From: Myxococcales bacterium | GTDB taxonomy: Bacteria; Myxococcota_A; UBA9042 | Direction of reading: 5' to 3' | Assembly: GCA_009692425.1 (NCBI GenBank) | Contig: SHZF01000025.1 | Location: forward strand, 1 to 54,804 | Length of the DNA stretch: 54,804 nucleotides | Shown here: positions 8,552-15,799 of the stretch, in pieces | Layout of the letters: every line of letters begins with the position of its first letter | Numbering within the stretch: position 1 is the stretch's first letter | The notes under the pieces: generated by a model | What the model saw: only the letters and a program-made list of their open reading frames with translations | Database searches by the model: none | Told to the model about the DNA's origin: nothing | Program-made: the position numbers and the translations under genes

Positions 8552-9565
8552 ATGTCCAGTCCGAATGTTCGCTCCAGTCAACCAATCCCGCAGTTCGCCA
8601 GCACGCGGGCGTTGCCGCCCTTGCGAGTCTTGGACGGAGGCGGGCCGGCCACGAACCGTGTCACCGGCCCCGTGCCGCGCGCCGGCCTGCACATCGTGCC
8701 GCAGCCCGTCGCGGAGCCCGCCCAGCCGTTCTTGAAATGGGTTGGCGGCAAACGGCGTCTGCTCGACCAACTCGTGCCGCTGCTGCCGACAGGGCGCTTG
8801 CGCTACGCGGAACCCTTCCTTGGCGGTGGCGCGATGTTTTTCCGGTTGTGGTCGCTCGGCCGGCTGGAGTCTGCGCTTCTGACGGATGCCTCAGCGGACG
8901 TCGTCAATGCGTGCAACGTGTTGCGCGATGACGTGGACGCGCTCGTCGGCCGACTGCGTGCCCATGCCCACGCCTACCTGCCCGCCGATGCCGACGCCCG
9001 GGCGGCCTACTTCTATGCGGTGCGCGACCGGCACCCGTCGCTCGTGCCGATGGACGCGGTCGAGCGGGCTGCCCGCATGGTTTTCTTGAACCGCACGTGT
9101 TTTAACGGGTTGTGGCGCGAAAATCGCCGAGGCCTGTTCAATGCGCCCCATGGCCGCTATGACGCGCCGACCCTGTGCCCGGAAGACCGCCTGCGCGCCG
9201 CGGCCCGCGCCTTGGATGCGGCCACCGTGGCGCGCGCAGACTTCCGCAGCCTGCCGAACCTGTGTCGGGCCCACGGCGTCACGTTCGCCTACCTCGACCC
9301 ACCATACCATCCCGTGAGCGTGACGTCGGCCTTCAACGCCTACTCCGGCGGCGCGTTTGCAGCCACTGCCCAGGCGGAACTGGCCGACACGTGCCGCGCG
9401 CTCGACCGGGCCGGCGTGCGCTGGATGCTGTCGAACTCGGACTGCGACTTCGTGCGAGGGCTGTACCGAGGCTTCGACATCCGCACGGTGCAGGCCGCCC
9501 GCGCCGTCAATTGCAAGGGCGATCGGCGCGGCACGGTGGCCGAAGTCGTCGTCCGCAACTACTAG
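8552..9565 (+). CDS. Dam-like (D12 class) adenine-N6 DNA methyltransferase
   Basis: A 337-aa protein with the alpha-class amino-methyltransferase order. FLKWVGGKRRLL and AEPFLGGGAMFF (about residues 60-97) bind S-adenosylmethionine, and YLDPPY (248-252) is the catalytic motif. TCFNGLWRENRRGLFN is the typical D12 middle segment, giving adenine-N6 methylation of a short site such as GATC. The first roughly 58 residues are a variable Pro-rich tail. ATG at 8552 has GAGG 5 nt upstream. No restriction enzyme gene is nearby, so it looks like an orphan methylase. Confidence 0.92.
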   Translation: MSSPNVRSSQPIPQFASTRALPPLRVLDGGGPATNRVTGPVPRAGLHIVPQPVAEPAQPFLKWVGGKRRLLDQLVPLLPTGRLRYAEPFLGGGAMFFRLWSLGRLESALLTDASADVVNACNVLRDDVDALVGRLRAHAHAYLPADADARAAYFYAVRDRHPSLVPMDAVERAARMVFLNRTCFNGLWRENRRGLFNAPHGRYDAPTLCPEDRLRAAARALDAATVARADFRSLPNLCRAHGVTFAYLDPPYHPVSVTSAFNAYSGGAFAATAQAELADTCRALDRAGVRWMLSNSDCDFVRGLYRGFDIRTVQAARAVNCKGDRRGTVAEVVVRNY

Positions 9566-9599
9566 CTACACAGTCGCCTAGAGCTACAGAGTCGCCTCG
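9564..9599. repeat. 18-bp tandem duplication over the dam stop codon
   Basis: agctacacagtcgcctag at 9564-9581 is followed by agctacagagtcgcctcg at 9582-9599. The first unit begins inside the TAG stop of the methylase, and the duplication recreates an in-phase TAG. Confidence 0.75.
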
Positions 9600-9689
9600 T
9601 CGGGATTTTCGGCTACGCCGTGGGCCCGCGACGAGGCTCCGCTACGGACAGTACGTCTTCTTGTCCGCGCCATCGGGCCAAGGGTCGGG

Positions 9690-11393
9690 TCACGGTTCCC
9701 CGACGAGGCTGCGCAATTTCTGCAGCAAGGCGATCGCGTCGACCAGGTCCGGCGGCGGATCGACCAACTGTCCATCTTCGGTCAGGATCGGCAGGACCTT
9801 GGCGTGGGCCTTGGCGAGTTGGATGGTAGTGTCGAGCAGTTCCACCGCCTTGCCTTTTTCGCCTGCCGCAACCGCCACGCACGCGCCTTGGAGCGCCATG
9901 CCGATGCGCAGCAGGAGCCACGCCCGCTGCACGATCGGTCCCGTGAAGTACGCATACCCGCCATCGAGAATCGGCACGAGCCCCGGAACCGCGACCTGTG
10001 TCGCGAACGACTCGGTTTTCTGGGTGCTCGCGGCCATGTAGCTCCATTCGACCTTGGCAAGTTGAAGCGCATCGGCGCCAGCGTAGTCCTTGGATGCGGT
10101 CAGGCGCACAATCATGATGCCGTTGTGCAGCGACGGGTGCAGCGCCGGCACCGACTTGGCCTCCGCGGTGTCGAGCGGCGCGACGCTGCCCGCATCTCCG
10201 GAACCGAACTGATGAACTAGCGCCTTGTCGGCCGTTCCGATCGGCGCGCCGACGCGCCAGCGCGAGCCGCCGAGGTGGTGCAACCCAAAGCCGGGCACGT
10301 CGTGTACGGACCAGCCGAGCGCAAGGTCGAGCGTGATCTTGACGTCCGTGGCGACCGTCTGCAGCACGGTGGCGAGGTCGCCCGCAAAGATGGCCCTTGT
10401 GTCCGTTCCCGTCGGGGCGGTCCAAGCAGTGCCGCCCCCTAAGATGGCGACCTGGTTGAGCAAGCCGGGGTCGAACTCGGCACCGAGACCGATCGTAGAC
10501 GTCGTGCACCCCGCCGAAAAACCATCCTTCGCAAGCTGAATCAATGCCTTGCCTGACGTCGTGCCCACGGTCGCGCGCCCGTCGGTCAGCAGCACCACGT
10601 GCCGGGACGCGAAGGCCGTCGCCTGCTTGCACTGCTGCAGGCCGAGGTCGAGTCCCGCGTGCAGATTGGTGCCGCCCGCCGCCTCCAGCCCGCCCAGCAC
10701 GATCTGCAACTGGGCAGCAAGGCCTGCGTCCAGGTTCGTTGCGGGCAGCAACACGGACGCCTCGTCGCTGAAGGTGACGACGGCGACACGGCTGCCCGCG
10801 GGCAGTTCGCCGATCAGGTTCTTGACTCCGTCGGTGACGCCCTTGAGCTTTTCGCCCGCCATCGAGCCGGAGCGATCGAGCACGAGCGTCAATGCCACCG
10901 GCGCGGCCATGGCGCCCTTGCCTTTGCCGACCTGCACGCCGAGTTGGAGCACGGCCTCCAGCGGAGCGTTCGGCGCGGGCTGCACGATTCCGGCGTAGGC
11001 CACGAGGTCGACCGTGCGGGTAATCTCAGCCGCCGGGAGCGCGGTCGCGTGTTCGTTGAGCCAGCCGACGAGTGGAATGTGGTCGGGCGTTGGGACCTTG
11101 CCGCCCGCCAGCAGCGCGCGAAATCCGTCGATGTTCTGGGGGCCCCCTGGTTTGAGTCCGAGCACGGGGAGCGCGGTGTTGGCGGTGACAGGGAGCGAGC
11201 CCCTTCTTGCGTCGGTACCTCCGGACACCGCGGTCACGTCGAACCACCCCAAGCTCGCGCCGTCGGCCGGCGTCCCGGACGTGGACGAGTCCGCCTTGAA
11301 CGAGGTGCCGGCGCTGGATGCGCAGGCTGCCAACGCGCCGCCCACGAGCAGGAGGGCTGCATGGCCGCCCACGCGGAAGGTCAAACTCGACAT
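9690..11393 (-). CDS. VWA-domain lipoprotein
   Basis: A 567-aa exported lipoprotein. ATG at 11393 has GGAG upstream; the signal ends with ALAAC, the lipidated Cys at 24. A conserved N-terminal stretch (about 45-150) precedes a von Willebrand factor A domain with the metal-binding MIDAS DRSGS at 173-177, a TFSDEA strand and LLTDGRA. The last third is a beta-rich extension, as in the YfbK/'VIT-VWA' style proteins (DUF3520-like). VWA proteins bind partners through a divalent metal; the partner is unknown. It is divergent from the Cys-rich lipoprotein across a 390-bp region. Confidence 0.88.
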   Translation of the reverse strand: MSSLTFRVGGHAALLLVGGALAACASSAGTSFKADSSTSGTPADGASLGWFDVTAVSGGTDARRGSLPVTANTALPVLGLKPGGPQNIDGFRALLAGGKVPTPDHIPLVGWLNEHATALPAAEITRTVDLVAYAGIVQPAPNAPLEAVLQLGVQVGKGKGAMAAPVALTLVLDRSGSMAGEKLKGVTDGVKNLIGELPAGSRVAVVTFSDEASVLLPATNLDAGLAAQLQIVLGGLEAAGGTNLHAGLDLGLQQCKQATAFASRHVVLLTDGRATVGTTSGKALIQLAKDGFSAGCTTSTIGLGAEFDPGLLNQVAILGGGTAWTAPTGTDTRAIFAGDLATVLQTVATDVKITLDLALGWSVHDVPGFGLHHLGGSRWRVGAPIGTADKALVHQFGSGDAGSVAPLDTAEAKSVPALHPSLHNGIMIVRLTASKDYAGADALQLAKVEWSYMAASTQKTESFATQVAVPGLVPILDGGYAYFTGPIVQRAWLLLRIGMALQGACVAVAAGEKGKAVELLDTTIQLAKAHAKVLPILTEDGQLVDPPPDLVDAIALLQKLRSLVGEP

Positions 11394-11783
11394 CGGTGGG
11401 TCTCCAGCATCCGGGGTCGCCCGAAGTGCGGCGGGTCCGGCAATGGTCATTGGCATTGCAAGGACCGTACCAGAGTTTTCGGTTGGCTCAAGCGGAGCCG
11501 CCCCCGTGAACAGATGCCCACGCGGATTCCCGCCCACGCAACGAACGAAAGACCTTGGTCCGCATGGGCATCTCGTGCGGGCCGCAGCTGCTGGCGACTC
11601 GCGGCAACGGCAAAAGGATCGACTTGTTTCTGTCGCCGTCCCTAGGCAAGGCGCTTGCTACCGCGGGTTGGGGCCGTGGCGGAGGCGTCGAAAGCGATTG
11701 CGATGTAGAGATTCTCAGCAAAGTGTTGGCAATTTCATTCCATCGGTTGCCGCCGCCCGGCAGGCGGGCTAGAAGGCACCATC
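11394..11783. other. Divergent intergenic region with a 14-bp inverted repeat
   Basis: No convincing gene on either strand between the VWA lipoprotein and the Cys-rich lipoprotein. The region should hold both promoters. It contains a 14-bp inverted repeat with one mismatch (AGATGCCCACGCGG at 11512-11525, CCGCATGGGCATCT at 11560-11573, 34-nt loop), a possible operator or mRNA structure. The stretch 11700-11760 is locally AT-richer, which would suit a promoter for the plus-strand gene. I cannot name -35/-10 boxes with confidence. Confidence 0.5.
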
Positions 11784-13217
11784 GTGAACGCCGGTTTCCC
11801 GCCTGTACCCGCCGCACGCTGCCTCGTCTGGGTCGCATCTGCCGGGGTCCTGGGCATCGCGATCCCGGGCTGCTTTGCGACGGGCGAGGCCGGCGACGCC
11901 TGTACCGCACACTGGCAGTGCGCCGGCGGCACGCGGTGCACAAACCAACTCTGCGTCGATCCGTGGTCGTGCATCGGGAGGCCGGCGTGCCTCGACGACG
12001 GCGCTTGTACCGCCCGCGGCCGCACGTGTGCCGTCGGGTCCGACGCGGACTGCCAGCGCGCTGCGGCGTGCTCGGCGGAGGGTCGTTGCTTCGCACGCCA
12101 CTCGTCGTGCGTGGCGGAGCGTTCCGAGGACTGCGCCAAGGCTCATGTGTGCCGAGACGACGGTCGCTGCCGCGCCGAAGCCGGGCGCTGCCTGCGCGGA
12201 GGGCGTTCGGCGCTGCGTTGCGGCAATGCGTGCGCGGCCTGGGGGCGCTGCGAAGTGGCCAAGGACGGCGCGTGCGTCGCCGTGTCCGACGCGGACTGCC
12301 GGACGGCGCTCGGCTGCGCGCTCGAAGGCCTCTGCTCCGCGCGTGGCGGCGCGTGTGTGGCGGCCATGGACGCGGACTGCCAGGCGGCAGGCTCGTGCCA
12401 GGCAACTGGGGCGTGTCTGGCGCGCGGCGGCGCGTGTGTGCGCAGCAGCGACCGCGTGTGCCGGGACGAAGCGGGCTGTCACGACAACGGCCTGTGCACG
12501 TGGCTGGATGGGCGGTGCGTCGCCTCGACCGACGCCGATTGCCGGTCATCGGCCCAGTGTGCGACCGACGGGCTCTGCACGGCCCACGTCGCCCGTTGCA
12601 TGGCCGGCTCCCCGGCGGACTGTGCGCGCGCCGTGATCTGCGGCGACGCGGCGCGCTGTACGCCGGAGCAAGGCACGTGTCGCGTCATGAGCGACGCCGA
12701 CTGTCGCAGGGCACGGAACTGCGCGGATACCGGCGCGTGTTCCTTCGCAGGCGGTCGCTGCCTCGTCGTCGCAGATGCCGACTGTGCGGCGTCGGCGCCG
12801 TGCCGCGACCACGGCCAGTGCTCCGCGCGCGACGGGCGCTGCGTCGTGGCCGCGACGGACGATTGTCGGCGCGGCAGCGATTGTGCTTTGTGGGGGTTGT
12901 GCCGCTGGGTCGGCGACATTCCGGTCGTGGCGCCCGCCGCTGTCGTACAGCCAACTCTTGGCGCGGCCGCCGTCGTGCGACCCCGTCGTCGCGCCAAGCC
13001 AGCGCCGCCTCCACCTCCGCCACGGCCGGTCCTGCGGCGCGCGACCGAACTCGGTGGCCCCGCGCCCGGCGAGTGCCGTGCAAGCTCCGACCGTGCGTGT
13101 CGCCGGGCTGCCGTATGTCGAACCGAAGGCCTCTGTGCGTCGCGCGGCGGGGAGTGCGTGGAACTGGGCGCGGTCCCGGTACTCGCGACGGACGTCACGC
13201 CCCTGACCGCGCGCTGA
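11784..13217 (+). CDS. Cysteine-rich repeat lipoprotein (about 13 four-Cys repeats)
   Basis: A 477-aa protein starting at GTG 11784 with AAGG about 8 nt upstream. The signal ends at AIPGC (Cys30), so it is probably lipid-anchored. From about residue 55 there are some 13 repeats of about 27 residues with four cysteines each, near-consensus C-x5-C-x4-G-x-C-x6-C-V-x3-DAD. A Pro-rich linker with AKPAPPPPPP separates the last repeat from the first twelve. The repeats suggest a rod of small disulfide-bonded modules. No catalytic motif is visible. Such Cys-rich surface proteins are frequent in Myxococcota and relatives; the function is unknown. Confidence 0.8.
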   Translation: MNAGFPPVPAARCLVWVASAGVLGIAIPGCFATGEAGDACTAHWQCAGGTRCTNQLCVDPWSCIGRPACLDDGACTARGRTCAVGSDADCQRAAACSAEGRCFARHSSCVAERSEDCAKAHVCRDDGRCRAEAGRCLRGGRSALRCGNACAAWGRCEVAKDGACVAVSDADCRTALGCALEGLCSARGGACVAAMDADCQAAGSCQATGACLARGGACVRSSDRVCRDEAGCHDNGLCTWLDGRCVASTDADCRSSAQCATDGLCTAHVARCMAGSPADCARAVICGDAARCTPEQGTCRVMSDADCRRARNCADTGACSFAGGRCLVVADADCAASAPCRDHGQCSARDGRCVVAATDDCRRGSDCALWGLCRWVGDIPVVAPAAVVQPTLGAAAVVRPRRRAKPAPPPPPPRPVLRRATELGGPAPGECRASSDRACRRAAVCRTEGLCASRGGECVELGAVPVLATDVTPLTAR

Positions 13218-13368
13218 AGGCGTGGCAGAATGGCCGTCGCGACGCCACATGCGCGGGCCTGCGCGCGGGGCGGCCCCGAATCCACGACCGCAACCGCTGC
13301 CCTTGCGCCACGGGACGCTTGTGCGTAGAACCCGCGCGCCCGGCGCGCCCCGGGCGTCGGACGCCGCC

Positions 13369-13989
13369 ATGACGGACCCTTCGCGCTTGTTCGTGCTCGA
13401 AGTCGGCGCGCGCCGCCCCGTCGATGTCGCGTTGGGGCCGGGTCGCCACGAACTGCGCGACTGCGGCGTCGAGGTTGCACTGGATGACAACGGCACGCGG
13501 GTTGCTGGCCTCGGTCACGGCCCCACGGCCTTCTTGCTGCCGGGCGCGCGCAGGCTGTACGCCGGCGCTTGGGTGATCGCCGCGGCGGGCACCCGGGTGA
13601 GTTGGGCTGGACGCGAGTGGGTGCTCGTCACCACGAAGCTGGCGGGCAGCGAGCCGGTGCCGCCCCGCGCGGTCAGCCTGCACCTCCACGCTCCCGGTCT
13701 GGCGGCGCGGGCTGTCCTCGTGATCGAACAGGGCAAGGACCGCGGGGGATTCCTACGGGTCCACACCGAGCCGCAGTTGCTGGCAGCGGGGGTCGCGGTC
13801 GGAGCCGTGCGGGCCAAGGATGGTGCGGAGACCCTGCGGTTGCGCGTTCACCCAGCCGGACCTGCCGTCCACGTCGGTGCCGACCCCCTCGAGCCCGGGC
13901 ACGACCGGACCGTGGCGAACGGCGACCGCGTCGTCGTGGGCGCTGCCGAAGCGGCCCATCACGTGATCGCGCACGTGCTCACATTCTGA
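13369..13989 (+). CDS. Uncharacterised beta-rich protein
   Basis: A 206-aa protein with no signal peptide or membrane segment and mostly short beta-strand-like stretches. The C-terminal ANGDRVVVGAAEA is reminiscent of the last strands of an FHA domain, but the Arg and Ser/His signature of functional FHA domains is not clear, so I do not assign one. The ATG at 13369 is preferred to the in-frame upstream starts because the earlier sequence is Arg/Pro-rich shadow-like. It sits 46 bp before lgt and 151 bp after the Cys-rich lipoprotein, all plus strand. Confidence 0.6.
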   Translation: MTDPSRLFVLEVGARRPVDVALGPGRHELRDCGVEVALDDNGTRVAGLGHGPTAFLLPGARRLYAGAWVIAAAGTRVSWAGREWVLVTTKLAGSEPVPPRAVSLHLHAPGLAARAVLVIEQGKDRGGFLRVHTEPQLLAAGVAVGAVRAKDGAETLRLRVHPAGPAVHVGADPLEPGHDRTVANGDRVVVGAAEAAHHVIAHVLTF

Positions 13990-14035
13990 AATCCGCGGCC
14001 ACTCTTGGCCGCGCCGCTGATCCGTCAGGAGTCCC

Positions 14036-15007
14036 ATGATCGGTCCATTGTCCGGAGCTCTCTTTGGCGGAGTCACGTGGGACCTCGACCCGCTGCTCGT
14101 CCAACTCGGCCCGCTGCAGATTCGCTACTACGGCGTCATGTTCGCGCTGACGATCTACACGGGGTTCTTCGTGTGGCGGCGCCAGGCCCTGCGCAATGGC
14201 GAGTCGCATGTGTTCGCAGAGGATTTCTTGTGGTGGGGCGTCATCGCCATCGTCGGCGGGGCGCGCCTCGGCCATTGCTTGTTCTATGAGCCGGAGACGT
14301 ACCTCAAGAATCCCATCGAAATCGTGAAATTCTGGAAAGGCGGGCTCGCCAGCCACGGTGCCGCGCTCGGCCTCGTGTTGGCCCTCTGGCTGTTTTCGCG
14401 CAAGTACAAGGTGACCTGGTTTCGGGTCGCCGACTACCTCGCCCCGGCCATCGCTATCGCGGCGGGCGGCGTGCGGATCGGCAACTTCTTCAACTCGGAG
14501 ATCGTTGGCCGCGTCACCGACGTGCCGTGGGGTGTCCAATTCCTGCGCTACTGCCGCATCGAGCACGTGCCGGTGGCCCAGTGCCTGCCGCGCCACCCGT
14601 CGCAATTCTATGAGTTCCTGATGGGCGTCGCGACGTATCTGCTGTTGACGGTGCTGGAGAAGCGCGACATCCGCCGGGCGGGGTCCGGTTTCTTCGCCGG
14701 CGTGTTCCTGGTGACCTACTTCTCGTTTCGATTCAGTGTCGAGTTCTTCAAGGAGTTCCAGACCGAACAACTGCGCGAAGGAGGCCCGTTGCACGCCATC
14801 GAGGAGGCGGTCGGCTTTCACTTCACGATGGGGCAGTGGCTGTCGGTCGGTTTCGTCGTCGCGGGGCTTGTGCTGCTTGCTCGCGCGCTGCGGCAGGCTC
14901 GCGAAGCGTTCCCTGTACCGACGCCTACTCCCGAAATCGCTCCCGAGCCACCGAAAGGACCGGGCGCGAAGTCGACAGCCGCGAAGAGAACCGGCAAGCG
15001 AAAGTAG
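14036..15007 (+). CDS. lgt: Prolipoprotein diacylglyceryl transferase
   Basis: A 323-aa inner-membrane enzyme that transfers diacylglycerol from phosphatidylglycerol to the lipobox Cys of prolipoproteins. The Lgt signature RIGNFFNSEIVG gives Arg147, Asn150 and Glu155, matching the essential Arg/Asn/Glu set. GGLASHGA supplies the conserved His107, and HPSQFYEF is the downstream family motif. Seven hydrophobic segments are visible; a Lys/Pro-rich tail of about 35 residues is extra. AGGAG lies just upstream of the ATG. Its presence fits the many lipoproteins in the window. Confidence 0.96.
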   Translation: MIGPLSGALFGGVTWDLDPLLVQLGPLQIRYYGVMFALTIYTGFFVWRRQALRNGESHVFAEDFLWWGVIAIVGGARLGHCLFYEPETYLKNPIEIVKFWKGGLASHGAALGLVLALWLFSRKYKVTWFRVADYLAPAIAIAAGGVRIGNFFNSEIVGRVTDVPWGVQFLRYCRIEHVPVAQCLPRHPSQFYEFLMGVATYLLLTVLEKRDIRRAGSGFFAGVFLVTYFSFRFSVEFFKEFQTEQLREGGPLHAIEEAVGFHFTMGQWLSVGFVVAGLVLLARALRQAREAFPVPTPTPEIAPEPPKGPGAKSTAAKRTGKRK

Positions 15008-15010
15008 TGG

Positions 15011-15529
15011 CTACCCCAACTGCACGGTGTCGAGCGCCCCTTCGAGTTCGAACAGGTCGCGCAACCCGACCAGGGGCAAGGCGATGCCGGAGCGCGTCCG
15101 TCGCGCGACCCGCGGAGACAGGACGCTCCAGTCGATGCGGGGGTGCACGTCCAACAGTACCAGATCCGGACTCGCGCCGTGCTTGAGATCGAACGTCGTC
15201 GCGTCGGCGTGGCAGGCCGCCTCTAGGGTCGGCAGCGGGCCGTAACCCGCGACCCGCAACGCGTCGAGCACGGCCCCGGTGTTGGTCACGCCCGGTGCCA
15301 TCACGATGCGGACACCCAAGTTGGGGGCGTCGTACCCGAACAAGAGCAGCGCCAATTCTCCGCCCAAGGCATAGCGCGCGCCGGAGGCCTGCAGCGCCGT
15401 CAACAGCAGGCGGTGCGGTACGTGGCGCCAGCGGCGCTGGGTGGCGAGAGGCGTCCGGGCAGGAAAGTGAAGCTCAAGGTCGGCCACGGCGGTCTCAGGC
15501 CAGCAGCAATGCGGCGCAGGGGCGTGCAT
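15011..15529 (-). CDS. Degenerate nucleotidyltransferase-like (MNT-fold) protein
   Basis: A 172-aa protein. The layout (RYALGGELALLLFGYDAPN, an Asp-rich later strand LVLLDVHPRID, then IALPLVGLRDLFELE) resembles minimal nucleotidyltransferase antitoxins or AbiEii-type proteins. However, where these carry the R-T-x-D-x-D metal-binding acids it reads LGVRIVM, so catalysis is unlikely. Start ATG at 15529 with AGGGGG 11 nt upstream; GTG at 15487 is an alternative. It is the last gene of the run pap - OPT - M18 - short frame, and ends 3 bp from the convergent lgt stop. The function is unknown. Confidence 0.55.
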   Translation of the reverse strand: MHAPAPHCCWPETAVADLELHFPARTPLATQRRWRHVPHRLLLTALQASGARYALGGELALLLFGYDAPNLGVRIVMAPGVTNTGAVLDALRVAGYGPLPTLEAACHADATTFDLKHGASPDLVLLDVHPRIDWSVLSPRVARRTRSGIALPLVGLRDLFELEGALDTVQLG

Positions 15530-15544
15530 GCGAGCAGGTGCCCC

Positions 15545-15799
15545 CTATCCGCCGAAGTACGCGAAGGCGGCACCTGACGTCCAGTGAAAGTGTGTAGCCC
15601 CGATCTGCCACCTCCGGCGCATTTCGTCGTTGGCGTCGTCCGTTGGCGATTCGACGTACCCGGTGTACGCGTTGACCACCAACCGCCTGGGCCCCCAGAA
15701 CTGCATCCGAATTCGGCCGTCGGGGGTGGGAGTCGGTGGTGGATCCGGGGGAAGGTTGGCTGCTGGAGCCTGGTAGCCGTAGCCTGTGTCCTGCCGCGA
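15545..15799 (-). other. Conserved 84-codon frame continuing in phase after the M18 stop
   Basis: Directly after the TGA of the M18 gene (15802-15800) the same frame stays open for 84 codons to a TAG at 15547-15545. It encodes a Pro-rich linker, then RMQFWGPRRLVVNAYTGYVE, SPTDDANDEM and a TSGAAFAYFGG end. An internal ATG (MQFWG) could start a 53-aa peptide. The middle part recurs at 36895-37005 with mostly silent changes, but there the Trp codon of QFW is TAG. So it is either a short gene, a TGA-interrupted tail of the aminopeptidase, or a repeat with coding ancestry. Confidence 0.45.
15597..15747. repeat. Dispersed repeat B, copy 1
   Basis: About 150 bp that matches the reverse complement of 36860-37005 at roughly 80-85% by eye. 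The match runs from ccccgatctgcc through ggcgcatttcgtcgtt, ttggcgattcgacgta and gaactgcatccgaattcgg to ggatcc. It lies between the M18 stop and the nucleotidyltransferase-like gene and overlaps the conserved 84-codon frame. Confidence 0.8.

Noticed and set aside
13369-13989. FHA domain protein
   Set aside because: A few C-terminal residues resemble the fold, but the conserved Arg, Ser and His of phosphothreonine-binding FHA domains are not recognisable.
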